Shown: positions 27,155 through 36,371, numbered from the stretch's first letter. The stretch: 64,000 bases of DNA from RYN-230 sp963834515 (GCA_963834515.1 CAWICB010000003.1:682001-746000); one strand, 5' to 3'. Made by a program: numbers and translations. The notes: generated by a model not told the origin, from the letters alone.

Positions 27155-28175
27155 GGGACAAGCTGACCTCGCGGATGCTGGCCAGCAGTTCGTCCACATC
27201 CGCCGCTGTGGTGTCGAACGCCGTCATCAGCCGGACCACATGCCGCGGTTCATCCCAGACGTAGAACCCCCACTGGCGCTGCAGCGGCTCGATGAAGGCC
27301 GGGTTCATCGTGGCGAACACGCCGTTGGACTGGACCGGGTAGCACAACGTCACCCCCGGAATGTCCCGCAGCCCGGCGGCCAGCCGCTGGGCCATCAGGT
27401 TGGCCTGGGCCGCGTTGGCCAGCCAGGTCTCGTTTTCCAGCAGCCCGGCGAACTGCGCGGCGGAGAACCGCATCTTCGAGGCCAGCTGGAGCAGTTGCTT
27501 GCGCTGGAACGGCACCGGCCCGGTCAGGTCCGGGGGCATCACGATGACCGCTTCGGCGGCCACCGCGCCGTTCTTGGTCCCGCCGAAGCTGAGCACGTCC
27601 GCCTGCGCGGCCAGCTCGGCCAGACTGCAGCCCAGGTAGGCGGCCGCGTTGGCCAGCCGGGCCCCGTCGAGGTACAGCCGGAGCTCGTGGGCCCGGCAGA
27701 ACTCACCGAGTTCCTGCAGCTCGGCCAGCGAATAGCAGGTGCCCAGCTCGGTGGCCTGCGTGAGGCACACGGCCCGTGGCTGAGCCCGGTGCTCATCGCC
27801 CCGGCCACCTAGCCGGGTGGCGACCAGATCGGGGGTCAGCTTCCCGTCCGGTGTCGTGACGGTGAGCAGCTTGCTGCCGAGCAGCCGTTCCGGGGCACCA
27901 CATTCGTCGATGTTCAGGTGCGCGGACTCGGCACAGATGACGGCCTCGAACGGGCGTACCAGCAGGCTCAGGCCAACCACGTTCGCGCCTGTCCCGTTGA
28001 ACACGAAGTACACCCCGCCGCGCGCCCCGAACCGGGCACCCAGCTGCTGGCTCACCCGCTCGGTCCACGGGTCATCGCCGTAGCCATGGGCGTCCCCGGC
28101 GTTGGCGGCACTGAGCATGCGCAGCACCGCCTCGTGCGCACCCGCGTGGTTGTCACTGCCGAAGCTCTTGGTCAC
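27147..28175 (-). CDS. Threonine aldolase (beta-eliminating lyase) family protein
   Basis: The PLP-dependent fold is shown by FGSDNHAGAHEAVLRMLS, the LYLDGARLANAAAYLGCSLA stretch with the Asp that holds the pyridine nitrogen, and the Schiff-base lysine in SFGGTKNGAV. Low-specificity threonine aldolases cleave threonine or allo-threonine into glycine and acetaldehyde. The length (342) is normal for the family. It lies just upstream of the convergent repeat and precedes ddl in the same direction, with a 17-base gap. Confidence 0.88.
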   Translation of the reverse strand: MTKSFGSDNHAGAHEAVLRMLSAANAGDAHGYGDDPWTERVSQQLGARFGARGGVYFVFNGTGANVVGLSLLVRPFEAVICAESAHLNIDECGAPERLLGSKLLTVTTPDGKLTPDLVATRLGGRGDEHRAQPRAVCLTQATELGTCYSLAELQELGEFCRAHELRLYLDGARLANAAAYLGCSLAELAAQADVLSFGGTKNGAVAAEAVIVMPPDLTGPVPFQRKQLLQLASKMRFSAAQFAGLLENETWLANAAQANLMAQRLAAGLRDIPGVTLCYPVQSNGVFATMNPAFIEPLQRQWGFYVWDEPRHVVRLMTAFDTTAADVDELLASIREVSLSRI

Positions 28176-28192
28176 GGGGTGAGCCTACGGCG

Positions 28193-29143
28193 TCAGTTGC
28201 CGCGGGCCGCCGCCAGCCGGAGCAGTTCCCGGCAGCTGACCCCGAGGTCCAGGCCGGCCGCGGTCAGCGCCATCGGCAGCGTGCTGGTCTCGGTCATCCC
28301 GGGGGCCACGTTGACTTCGAGGAAGAAAACGTCCGGGCCGGACACGATGAGGTCGGTCCGGGACAGGTCACGCAGCCCGAGCGCCCGGTGCGCGGTCACG
28401 GCGGCCTGCTCGGCCCGCGCCATCAGGTCGGCCGGAAGCCGGGCCGGGGCATGGAACTCGGTCTGCCCGGCCGTGTACCGGGCCGCGTAGTCGTAGCTGC
28501 CGCTCAGCGGGTGGATCTCCACCGGCGGCAGCGCGTTCGGGCCGTCGCCGAGGTCCAGCACACCCACCGCCACTTCGGTACCGGCGATGAACTGCTCGAC
28601 CAGGGCCGTGTCGCCGTACCCGAAGCAGGTCATCATGGCGCTGGGTAGCTCGTCGGCGGCCAGCACCAGGGTGGCGCCCAGAGCCGACCCGCCGCGGGCC
28701 GGCTTCACGAACAGCGGCAGCCCGAGCCGGGCCACCACCCGCTCGAGAATCGCGCCCGCGCCCAGGTCGTGGAACGTCTCGCGGGGCAGCGTCACAGAGG
28801 GCGGGGTGCGCAGCCCGGCCGCCGCCGCGGCCGCCTTGGCGGTCGGCTTGTCGAACGCGGACCGGCTCGCGGCCGCGGTCGAGCCGACGTAGGGCACCGA
28901 GAGCAGGGCCAGCACCTCGCGGATGGACCCGTCCTCCCCGCACGCGCCGTGAATGGCCGGGAACACCGCCACCGGCGGGTCCGTGGTGATGGCCGGGATC
29001 AGCGCGGCGTCGGCGTCGGCCAGGTCGGCGTCCACCCCGATGTCCCGGAGCGCGTCCAGCACCCGGTCACCGGAGCGCAGCGACACGGCCCGCTCGGCCG
29101 ACATGCCGCCCGCCAGGACCAGCACGTGTCCCAGGTCGCTCAT
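28193..29143 (-). CDS. D-alanine-D-alanine ligase family protein
   Basis: The 316-residue ATP-grasp protein has HVLVLAGGMSAERAVSLRSG, the family loop FVKPARGGSALGATLV and the C-terminal metal site FFLEVNVAPGMTETSTLPMA. Ddl joins D-Ala to D-Ala for peptidoglycan. A second Ddl is usually encoded elsewhere in actinobacteria, so this may be a paralogue. ATG 29143 overlaps the aminotransferase stop by four bases (ATGA), so the two genes are translationally coupled. Confidence 0.85.
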   Translation of the reverse strand: MSDLGHVLVLAGGMSAERAVSLRSGDRVLDALRDIGVDADLADADAALIPAITTDPPVAVFPAIHGACGEDGSIREVLALLSVPYVGSTAAASRSAFDKPTAKAAAAAAGLRTPPSVTLPRETFHDLGAGAILERVVARLGLPLFVKPARGGSALGATLVLAADELPSAMMTCFGYGDTALVEQFIAGTEVAVGVLDLGDGPNALPPVEIHPLSGSYDYAARYTAGQTEFHAPARLPADLMARAEQAAVTAHRALGLRDLSRTDLIVSGPDVFFLEVNVAPGMTETSTLPMALTAAGLDLGVSCRELLRLAAARGN

Positions 29144-30405
29144 GGGATGGGCCGGAACGTCGATCGCAGGTCCAGTTCGGTGCTGATCACGCCGGCCAGC
29201 CGCCGCACGCCTTCCCGGATCCGGTCGGGCTCGGGGAAGCAGTAGGACAGCCGCAGATGGTCCGCCCCGGAACCGCCCGAGTAGAAGCCGGTACCGGGCA
29301 CGTAGGCCACCCGGGCCGCGATGGCCCGGGGCAGCATCGCCTTGGCGTCGATCCCGGGCAGCCCCAGCCACACGTAGAAGCCGCCGCCCGGCTCGGTCCA
29401 CCGGCAGCCGGCTGGCATGCTGGCCCGCAGCGCGTCCAGCATCGTGTCCCGGCGCTCCCGGTACAGCTCGCGGAATACCTTGACCTGCTCCCGCCACGGC
29501 TGGCTGTCCAGGTACTCGCGGACCAGCAGCTGGGCCAGGCTGGAGTGGCACAGCACAGCCGACTCGGCGGCCAGCACCAGTTTGTCGCGCACCCCAGCTG
29601 GCGCCACAGCCCAGCCCACCCGCAGGCCCGGCGCGATGGTCTTGGAGAACGTACCCAGGTAAATGACGTGCTCGTCGTCGGCGCGCAGCGCCCGGGCCGG
29701 CTCGCCGTCGAAACCGAGCAGCCCGTACGGGTTGTCCTCGATGACCGGCAGCCCGGCCCGCTGGCAGATGTCCAGGATCGCCGCCCGGCGCGGCGCGGGC
29801 AGCGTCACCCCGGCCGGGTTGTGGAAGGACGGGCAGGTATAGAGGAACTTGGGCCGCCGCCCAGCGGCGGCCAGCCGGCCGAGCGTATCGGACAGCGCGC
29901 CGGGAACCAGGCCGTGGTCATCCATCGGAACATGGATCACATCCGCCTCATAAGAGGCGAAAGTACCCAGCGCTCCCACGTATGAGGGCCCCTCGGCCAG
30001 TACCACGTCACCCGGGTCCACGAAGATCCGGGTGAGCAGGTCGAGGGCCTGCTGCGAGCCGACCGTCACCACGACCTCGTCCGGGTGGGCCCGGATGCCC
30101 TCCAGCGACATCACGTCGCAGATGCCCTGGCGCAGCCCGGGATCACCCTGGCCGGAGCCGTACTGCAGGGCCACCGCGCCGCGGTCCGCCACCAGTTGCC
30201 CGGCCATCTCGCCCACCGCGTCCAGCGGCAGCGCCGAGATGTACGGCATCCCGCCGGCCAGCGAGACCACCTCGGGCCGGGCCGCCACCGCGAACAGGGC
30301 GCGGATCTCGGACGCCACCATGCCGCGAGCCCGCGCGGCGTAGTGGCCCAGAAACGGGTCCACCCGTGACGGGCTGGGGACAGGAGAACGCTGCTGCGAT
30401 GACAC
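29140..30405 (-). CDS. PLP-dependent aminotransferase (fold-type I, LysN/2-aminoadipate type)
   Basis: The protein has LAGGMPYISALPLDAVGEMA at the start, LQYGSGQGDPGLRQGI, FLYTCPSFHNPAGVTL, the PLP-lysine region YLGTFSKTIAPGLRVGWAVA and the C-terminal LRLSYCFPEPDRI. This resembles COG1167-type aminotransferases such as 2-aminoadipate or valine-type enzymes. GTG 30405 is chosen for the GGAG five bases upstream. The open frame continues to 30702 without family character. It is coupled to the ddl-like gene. Confidence 0.85.
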   Translation of the reverse strand: MSSQQRSPVPSPSRVDPFLGHYAARARGMVASEIRALFAVAARPEVVSLAGGMPYISALPLDAVGEMAGQLVADRGAVALQYGSGQGDPGLRQGICDVMSLEGIRAHPDEVVVTVGSQQALDLLTRIFVDPGDVVLAEGPSYVGALGTFASYEADVIHVPMDDHGLVPGALSDTLGRLAAAGRRPKFLYTCPSFHNPAGVTLPAPRRAAILDICQRAGLPVIEDNPYGLLGFDGEPARALRADDEHVIYLGTFSKTIAPGLRVGWAVAPAGVRDKLVLAAESAVLCHSSLAQLLVREYLDSQPWREQVKVFRELYRERRDTMLDALRASMPAGCRWTEPGGGFYVWLGLPGIDAKAMLPRAIAARVAYVPGTGFYSGGSGADHLRLSYCFPEPDRIREGVRRLAGVISTELDLRSTFRPIP

Positions 30406-30544
30406 GGCCACTCCAGGTATGGATGGGTACCATGTCAGAGTACGGGCCCGCTGCCCGGCACGCTCAGCGAACTCGTCTGCGGCGCCGACCGCCGCCACGA
30501 TCACAGGGGTCAGGTCAGTGCCGCGCCGTCTCGTAAGTATCACC

Positions 30545-31135
30545 ATGGACAATCTGGATGACCTGCCCAAGCGCTGCCGTCGCTGCGTGTTCTGGGAACT
30601 CGACCCGGCGAGCCACGCCCGCGCCGAAGAGGTGGGTGACCCGGCGCTGGAGAAAGAGGCCTGGATATCCTCCACGCTGCTGGAATGGGGCAGCTGCGGC
30701 AAGATCGCTTACGTGGACGGCGCGCCAGCTGGCTACGTGCTGTACGCGCCGCCGATGTACGTGCCCCGGTCGCTGGCGTTCCCGACCAGCCCGGTCAGTG
30801 CGGACGCGGTGCTGCTGATGACGGCCAGCATCCTCAGCGAGTTCACCGGCGGCGGGCTCGGCCGGATGCTGGTGCAGGGCGTGGCCAAGGACCTCACCCG
30901 GCGCGGGGTAAAGGCCATCGAGGCGTTCGGCGACCTGCGCTCGGACGGCCTGTCCTGCGTGCTGCCCGCGGATTACCTGCTCGCGGTGGGGTTCAAAACG
31001 GTCCGGCCGCACCACCACTATCCCCGGCTGCGGCTGGAGCTCAAGACGGCCGTGTCCTGGCGGGAGGACGTCGAGGTGGCCCTGGAGCGGCTGCTCGGCT
31101 CGGTGAGCCCGGAACGGGCCCTCCGCCTGGCCTAG
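30545..31135 (+). CDS. GNAT family N-acetyltransferase
   Basis: The 196-residue protein contains a GNAT fold with the acetyl-CoA loop EFTGGGLGRMLVQGVAKDLT and GYVLYAPPMYVPRS, and an N-terminal CRRCVFWELDP cysteine pair. A GNAT of this type is often found near parB in actinobacteria. The substrate is unknown. ATG 30545 was chosen. A longer frame reaches 30419 but has no domain support. It diverges from the aminotransferase gene (139-base spacer). Confidence 0.85.
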   Translation: MDNLDDLPKRCRRCVFWELDPASHARAEEVGDPALEKEAWISSTLLEWGSCGKIAYVDGAPAGYVLYAPPMYVPRSLAFPTSPVSADAVLLMTASILSEFTGGGLGRMLVQGVAKDLTRRGVKAIEAFGDLRSDGLSCVLPADYLLAVGFKTVRPHHHYPRLRLELKTAVSWREDVEVALERLLGSVSPERALRLA

Positions 31136-31174
31136 CCCGTTCCGGGTGCCTGGCCGAGCCCGGCGGGCGCCGCT

Positions 31175-31786
31175 CTAGCCCGCCGCCGTGCCCCGCTCTT
31201 CGTGCAGCATCAGCAGCGAGTACGCGGCCACGGTCGAGTCATCCAGGATCATGGCGTTCCGGATCATGTCCTTGAATTCGGCTCGGTTCACCCAGCGCTG
31301 GCGCATGTCCTGCTCGGCCAGTTCCCGGTCCGGCTCGCCCTGGGTCAGCCCGGTGGCCAGGTAGGCGTGAAAGCCCTGGCTGCTGGTGCCGTGCGAGCAG
31401 TGCAGGTAGCCGAGCAGGGTGAGCCGGGCGGCGCGCAGGCCGGTCTCCTGGGCCAGTTCCAGCCGGGCCAGGTCCTCGGGGTCCCCGGTGCCGCGGTCCG
31501 GGAACCCGCCCTGCGGGAAGTTCCAGGTCCGCCGCCCGACCGGGTACCGGAACTCCTCCACCAGGCAGAGCCGGTCCGCCTCGGCCGGGATGACCAGCGC
31601 GAAGTCGGGCTTGTCCACGACCGCGTACGTGCCCCGGCTGCCATCCCGGCGCTCGATCTCATCGCAGCGCAGCGAGATGTGGGCATCCTCGTAGACCACG
31701 CTGGAGGACAGCGTCCGGATGTCCGGGCCGGCCGGTGACCCAGCCGGGCCGGCCGGTGACCAAGCCGGATCAGATGAAGTCGGCAA
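31175..31786 (-). CDS. Nudix hydrolase family protein with altered Nudix box
   Basis: The 203-residue protein has the Nudix fold (FALVIPAEADRLCLVEEFRY, then RRTWNFPQGGFPDRG) and resembles ADP-ribose or NDP-sugar pyrophosphatases. The helix that should read REUxEExG reads LELAQETG, so the arginine is replaced by leucine and the first of the two glutamates by glutamine. TTG 31786 overlaps the trxA stop by 17 bases. The start is uncertain because no ATG is near. Confidence 0.75.
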   Translation of the reverse strand: MPTSSDPAWSPAGPAGSPAGPDIRTLSSSVVYEDAHISLRCDEIERRDGSRGTYAVVDKPDFALVIPAEADRLCLVEEFRYPVGRRTWNFPQGGFPDRGTGDPEDLARLELAQETGLRAARLTLLGYLHCSHGTSSQGFHAYLATGLTQGEPDRELAEQDMRQRWVNRAEFKDMIRNAMILDDSTVAAYSLLMLHEERGTAAG

Positions 31787-32093
31787 GTTCCTTGAGCAGG
31801 GCGGACTTCGACTTGGCCCCGACCACCTGCTTGACTACCTCGCCGCCGGAGAACACGTTCAGCGTCGGGATGAGCATGATCCCGTACTTCTGCGCGGTCT
31901 GCGGGTTCTCCTCGATGTTCAGCTTGACCACGTCGATCTTGTCGGCGTGCTCCGTGGCGATCTCCTCGAGAACCGGGGCAACCTGGCGGCACGGGCCGCA
32001 CCATTCGGCCCAGTAGTCCACGATGACCGGCTTGCTGTTCTTCACGACTTCCGCGTCGAAAGTCGCATCGGTCACGACCTTGGTTGCGCCCAC
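31770..32093 (-). CDS. trxA: Thioredoxin
   Basis: The 107-residue protein has the redox motif YWAEWCGPCRQVAPVLEEIA (WCGPC) and the family's cis-proline in MLIPTLNVFSGGEVV. Thioredoxin reduces protein disulfides with electrons from TrxB, which lies just upstream (34-base gap). It starts with GTG at 32093. The trxB-trxA order is typical of actinobacteria. Confidence 0.96.
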   Translation of the reverse strand: MGATKVVTDATFDAEVVKNSKPVIVDYWAEWCGPCRQVAPVLEEIATEHADKIDVVKLNIEENPQTAQKYGIMLIPTLNVFSGGEVVKQVVGAKSKSALLKELADFI

Positions 32094-32127
32094 GGCGATT
32101 GCTTCCTTTCCCGTTGTCTCGGACTTG

Positions 32128-33054
32128 TCAGGACTCGTGGTCCGCGAGCCACCGCTCGGCGTCCAGCGCCGCCGCGCATCCGGTGCCCGCCGCCGTTACC
32201 GCCTGGCGGTACGTGTGGTCGACCACGTCGCCGCAGGCAAACACCCCGTCCACGCCGGTCCGCGTGCTCGGCTGCTCGACCAGGAGGTAGCCCTCCTTGT
32301 CCATCGGCAGCTGGCCGGTGAACAGCTCGCTGCGCGGGTCGTGCCCGATGGCCACGAACAAGCCGTTGACCTCGATCGTGCTTTCTTCGCCGGTCTGCGT
32401 GTCGAGCAGCCGCAGGCCGGTGACCTTGTTCTCGCCGAGCACCTCGGCCACCTCGGTGTTCCACCGGAACTGGATCTTCGGGTTGGCCAGCGCCCGGTCC
32501 TGCATGATCTTGGAGGCGCGCAGCTGGCCGCGGCGGTGGATGACCGTCACCGAGTTGGCGAACCGGGTCAGGAACGTGGCCTCCTCCATGGCCGAGTCAC
32601 CCCCACCGACCACGGCGATGTCCAGCTCGCGGAAGAAGAAGCCGTCACACGTGGCACACCAGGAAACACCGTGCCCGGAGAGCCGTTTCTCGCCCGCTAC
32701 GACTAGCTCGCGGTAGCGCGAGCCGGTGGCCACGATCACCGTGCGGGCCCGGTAGGTCTCGCTGGCCGTCCTGATCATCTTGGGGGTGGCGGCCAGATCC
32801 ACCTCGGTCACGTCGTCAGCGATCAGCTCGGCGCCGAAGCGCTCGGCCTGCTTGCGCATCGAGTCCATCAGGTCGGGGCCGAGCACGCCGTCCGGGAAGC
32901 CCGGGAAGTTCTCCACGTCGGTCGTCTGCATGAGTGCGCCGCCCGCGGTCACCGAGCCCTCGAACACGAGGGGGGACAGCTTGGCCCGCGCCGCGTAGAT
33001 CGCGGCCGTATAGCCCGCCGGACCTGAGCCGATCACGATTACATCGCGTACCAC
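32128..33054 (-). CDS. trxB: Thioredoxin reductase
   Basis: TrxB passes electrons from NADPH through FAD to TrxA. The 308-residue protein has the FAD motif VIVIGSGPAGYTAAIYAARA, the active site WCATCDGFFF, the NADPH motif IAVVGGGDSAMEEATFL and the C-terminal FACGDVVDHTYRQAVTAAG. The frame opens at TTG 33090, but a SigR-type promoter overlaps that codon, so GTG 33054 (with GAAGGG eight bases before it) is the better start. Confidence 0.93.
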   Translation of the reverse strand: MVRDVIVIGSGPAGYTAAIYAARAKLSPLVFEGSVTAGGALMQTTDVENFPGFPDGVLGPDLMDSMRKQAERFGAELIADDVTEVDLAATPKMIRTASETYRARTVIVATGSRYRELVVAGEKRLSGHGVSWCATCDGFFFRELDIAVVGGGDSAMEEATFLTRFANSVTVIHRRGQLRASKIMQDRALANPKIQFRWNTEVAEVLGENKVTGLRLLDTQTGEESTIEVNGLFVAIGHDPRSELFTGQLPMDKEGYLLVEQPSTRTGVDGVFACGDVVDHTYRQAVTAAGTGCAAALDAERWLADHES

Positions 33055-33088
33055 GTCTGATTGCCCTTCGCTGCGTTCCGGGGGTGTC

Positions 33089-33115
33089 AACCGATCCTAG
33101 GGCGCGCAGATTCCC
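33089..33115 (-). promoter_or_regulatory. SigR-type (GGGAAT-N18-GTT) promoter for trxB
   Basis: On the minus strand GGGAAT (33115-33110) and GTT (33091-33089) are separated by exactly 18 bases, matching the consensus of the thiol-stress sigma factor SigR/SigH. In Streptomyces trxBA is a known SigR target. This promoter would drive trxB-trxA, and its start point would lie inside the open frame, which decides the trxB start codon. Confidence 0.65.
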
Positions 33116-33144
33116 GGCGCCCCAGGTCCGCCCCCTTGCAGGCA

Positions 33145-34008
33145 TTATCCCGCGCCGGGCGTGGAAGTCACGGTCAGCGGGGCGGAGTCCAGCTCCGCGC
33201 ATGAGTAGCTGACCGCGATGACCTTGCCCGGGCTGCCGCCCAGCACCATCACCACGGCCGGGTGCTGATCGTATCGGGCCAGGTCAACCATGGTCACCGG
33301 CCGTTGCCGCGCGGTCCGGGTGACACAGGTCGCGACGTTGGGCGACAGCCGGGCGACCCCGGGCACCGCGCTGACCCTGCTCTTCGCGGCCACCAGGACG
33401 GCCTGCCGGGCCAGCGTCCGGCGCTGGTAGTCGGTGCCGCTACGCACGTACCGCGAGGTGCCGATGTTGCCGCCGGGGTTGTTGGGTGCGGCGAGGCCGG
33501 AGTGGATGTCGTGCCCGCCGGGTGACACGTTGGGGCCGGCCTTGACGGCCGAGCGGTGCGGTGGCGGCCCGGCGGCTCCCGACGACGCCGAGGACGCCGA
33601 GGACGGGCCGGACGAGCCGGACTGGGCCACCGCGTAGCCGATGCCGCCCGCGGCCACCAGCGTCACACCGGTCGCGGCCAGGATGCGCAGCGCGGCCGGG
33701 GACCACCGCGGGTTGCGCCGCGGCGGCCGCGGCGCCGGCGCTGGCGTGCCCGGCTCGGCCGCGCCCGGCTCGGCGGCGCGGCGGGCCGATTCGGCGCTCA
33801 GCGCGGCGTCCAGCCGGGCCGCGACCGCGGACGGCACGAGCGGTGCCGGCACCTGGCTGAGCCGGGTGGACACGTCGGTGAGCTGCGCGGCGGTCCGGCG
33901 GCACTCCGCGCAGCCGGACAGGTGAGCACGGACCCGCGCCGTACCGCGGCGGCCCAGCAGCCCCTCGGCGTACCGGGCCAGGGACTCCGCCTCCACGTGC
34001 GCCCTCAT
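33145..34008 (-). CDS. Anti-sigma factor-like protein with zinc finger (zf-HC2)
   Basis: The 287-residue protein has a HxxxCxxC zinc-binding motif (RAHLSGCAECRR) near residue 30, an acidic then Pro-rich linker and a single membrane helix (LRILAATGVTLVAAGGIGYA) around residue 115. The remainder is probably extracytoplasmic. This fits a ZAS-type anti-sigma factor that holds SigM at the membrane. It overlaps sigM by four bases (ATGA). Regulation by redox or envelope signals is inference. Confidence 0.85.
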   Translation of the reverse strand: MRAHVEAESLARYAEGLLGRRGTARVRAHLSGCAECRRTAAQLTDVSTRLSQVPAPLVPSAVAARLDAALSAESARRAAEPGAAEPGTPAPAPRPPRRNPRWSPAALRILAATGVTLVAAGGIGYAVAQSGSSGPSSASSASSGAAGPPPHRSAVKAGPNVSPGGHDIHSGLAAPNNPGGNIGTSRYVRSGTDYQRRTLARQAVLVAAKSRVSAVPGVARLSPNVATCVTRTARQRPVTMVDLARYDQHPAVVMVLGGSPGKVIAVSYSCAELDSAPLTVTSTPGAG

Positions 34009-34646
34009 GACTGGTCCTCACCCGCTCCTTCCGCTGGAGGTGAGACGCGCGGTACGCCCGGCTGGTTCCGCAGATGTGCCAGTTGCGGCAGCAGCCGGGC
34101 CCGGCCCCGGGCGCAGCGGCTCTTCACCGTGCCCGGGGAGACGCCCAGGATCTCCGCCGTGTCCGCCACCGGGTAGCCGAGCATGTCCACCAGGACCAGC
34201 GCCGCGCGCTGCTCCGGGACCAGCGTGCGCAGCGCGGCCAGCACGTCCAGCTTGGTGTCCCGGTCGGCATCCTCCAGCGGCGTCCGGGCCAGCGCGTCGA
34301 GCGCCTCGCCCCCGCTGAGCGCGGGCCGCGCCGCGCGGCGGCGCATCCGGTCCAGGCAGGCGTTGACCACGATCCGGTGCAGCCAGGTGGTCACGGCCGA
34401 TTCGCCGCGGAAATCCGCCGCCCGCCGGAACGCCGAGATCATCGCGTCCTGCAGCGCGTCCGCAGCCTCGTCCGGGTCCCCGAGCGTGCGGAGCGCGACC
34501 GCCCAGAGCCGGTCCCGGTGGCGCACGAACAGGATGCCGAACGCCTCCTGGTCGCCACTGACATGGCGGCGCAGCAACTCAGCGTCGGAGGGCTCGGCCT
34601 GCGCGCCCGACGGGCCAGACAGCGCCGGGCCGGGCTGGCCGGCCAC
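34005..34646 (-). CDS. sigM: RNA polymerase ECF sigma factor (SigM type)
   Basis: The 213-residue protein has sigma region 2 (AFGILFVRHRDRLWAVALRT and DEAADALQDAMISAFRRA) and region 4 (TAEILGVSPGTVKSRCARGR) of ECF sigma factors. Its place next to trxBA, the anti-sigma gene and murJ matches SigM in actinobacteria, which responds to envelope stress. It overlaps its anti-sigma gene by four bases and lies three bases after the pseudokinase gene, so they form one operon. Confidence 0.9.
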   Translation of the reverse strand: MAGQPGPALSGPSGAQAEPSDAELLRRHVSGDQEAFGILFVRHRDRLWAVALRTLGDPDEAADALQDAMISAFRRAADFRGESAVTTWLHRIVVNACLDRMRRRAARPALSGGEALDALARTPLEDADRDTKLDVLAALRTLVPEQRAALVLVDMLGYPVADTAEILGVSPGTVKSRCARGRARLLPQLAHLRNQPGVPRVSPPAEGAGEDQS

Positions 34647-34649
34647 CGG

Positions 34650-36212
34650 TCAGCCCGATCCGTGCAGGACGACGTTGTAGATGAACGCCTCGAACTGACC
34701 GTTGCTGCCGGCCAGCGGGGGCAGTTTGGTGAACCAGATCAGCACGTACCGGCCGGACGCCGAGGCGCTGGTCCGGAACGTCTGGGTGCCGGATCCGACG
34801 TTCTTCTCCTTGGCCACCTTGGTGAACGAGGCCAGGCCCTGCGGGGAGATGCTGGCGTTGCTGCCGACCTCGATGTCCACGTTGGCCCCTGCTTCCGGGC
34901 CGAACGTGAGCTGGATGGACCTCAGCCGCACCGGCTTGCCCATGTCGATCAGCAGGCCGGTGCCCGCCTTGAGGCCGCCGAAGAACGGGCTCTGGTCGTA
35001 GAACTGCGTGTGCCAGGCCGTGGCCGGCTTGTTGTCGATGGCCAGCCCGGCCTGGCCGTTGTCTTCGTCGCCCGGGTCGTTGGCCAGGCCGAGCGCGTCG
35101 AAGCCCTCGGCCTTGACCGGGGTGAGCAGGGCTTTCCCGGCCGAGGAGCCCGAGTGGCTGGGTGAGCGGCCGGCCGCGGCCGGCGCGCCGCCGCCCTTGT
35201 TACGGCTCAGGCCGTACAGCCCGGTGCCGATCGCGGCCAGCACCAGCAGCACGATGAGGGCCAGCACCGCCTTGCTGACCGGGGTCCGGCCGGCTGGCGG
35301 CCGGGCCGGGCGGCGCTGCTGGGGGCGGGGCTGAGGTGGCGGCCAGCCACCGCCGCCCGCGTACTCGGCGGGCCCGGCATCGGTCTGGTGATAGACCGGG
35401 GCGGCGTAACCGCCCGTCCAGGGCCCGGCCGCGGGCGGCGGCGCCGCCGGAGCCGGGATCACCTCGAACAGGGCGTCCGCCAGCAGGCCCGGGGTGGTCA
35501 GCAGCGGGCCACGGCGCCGCTCGCGCTGAAACAGGCCCTGGCAGGTCACCTCGTCGATGGACGCGGGAACGCCCGCGCAGACCTGGCGCGGGCTGCACGG
35601 GATGCCGTCGGCCAGCGGGGCCGGGGGCAGGGTGCCCATGCCCGGCCCGGGCCAGTAGCGGGTCAGCGCGGCGTACAGCAGCATGGCCAGGCCGCGGGTG
35701 TCGGCCAGGGCCGGGTCGTCCGCGGTGATGTCGGACAGTGCCGCATCGATGCCGACGCCGAGCACCTTCACCCCGCCGCCTGGCGTCCAGCGCAGTGACT
35801 GCGGGGTCAGGCAGAGATGCGCCATGCCGGTCGCGTGCGCGGCGGCCAGGGCCTCGGCCGCCTCGGCCACGATCTCCGCGCCCCGGGCGGGCTCCAGCGG
35901 GCCGTCCGCCAGCAGGTCGTCCAGCGAGTCGCCGGCTACCCACTCCATCACCACGTAAGCCGAGTCCCAGTCGTCCTCGACGTCGAAGACCTGGGCCAGC
36001 CGGGCGTCGGTGAGCCGGCTCGCCGCGCGCGCCGCGGTGAGCACCTCACTGATCCGCGGGAAACCCGGCGCGAACGTCAGCACCGAGACGGGCCGGGCCA
36101 GCGTCTCGTCGATAGCCTTCCAGGCCGACCAGCCGCCGCTGTCGTCGATCCGGTCCTCGAGCCGGTAGCGACCGCCGAGGCGGGTACCGGGTTCAGAGAT
36201 AAAGGTGCTCAT
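34650..36212 (-). CDS. Pseudokinase with discoidin-like extracytoplasmic domain (MurJ partner)
   Basis: Residues 1-245 are a protein kinase-like fold (ETRLARPVS-like N lobe, YVVMEWVAGDSLDDLLADGP) that lacks the catalytic HRD (AHLCLTPQSL instead) and a clear VAIK lysine, so it should be inactive. A Pro-rich linker, a membrane helix (AVLALIVLLVLAAIGTGLYG) and a C-terminal discoidin-like domain (residues ~385-518) follow. In mycobacteria the same modules are fused to MurJ (Rv3910). Here they are a separate gene immediately next to murJ. It is 520 residues with ATG 36212. Confidence 0.85.
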   Translation of the reverse strand: MSTFISEPGTRLGGRYRLEDRIDDSGGWSAWKAIDETLARPVSVLTFAPGFPRISEVLTAARAASRLTDARLAQVFDVEDDWDSAYVVMEWVAGDSLDDLLADGPLEPARGAEIVAEAAEALAAAHATGMAHLCLTPQSLRWTPGGGVKVLGVGIDAALSDITADDPALADTRGLAMLLYAALTRYWPGPGMGTLPPAPLADGIPCSPRQVCAGVPASIDEVTCQGLFQRERRRGPLLTTPGLLADALFEVIPAPAAPPPAAGPWTGGYAAPVYHQTDAGPAEYAGGGGWPPPQPRPQQRRPARPPAGRTPVSKAVLALIVLLVLAAIGTGLYGLSRNKGGGAPAAAGRSPSHSGSSAGKALLTPVKAEGFDALGLANDPGDEDNGQAGLAIDNKPATAWHTQFYDQSPFFGGLKAGTGLLIDMGKPVRLRSIQLTFGPEAGANVDIEVGSNASISPQGLASFTKVAKEKNVGSGTQTFRTSASASGRYVLIWFTKLPPLAGSNGQFEAFIYNVVLHGSG

Positions 36213-36371
36213 AAGTCTGAAGTCAGGAGCGGGGCGGGCTCCCGACCCTCCTTCCGAGCCCCCGCGGATCAGGCAGCAATGTCGAGCGCGTCATCGTGGT
36301 GCCGTACACCATGCTAAGCCGCGCACAGCGGCCAGGCGTGTCCCGGCTGCCCTACCACCGCAAACCGTTAC

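Noticed and set aside
32128..33090. TTG 33090 as the trxB start
   Set aside because: A SigR-type -10 element overlaps it, so a transcript from that promoter would not include this codon.
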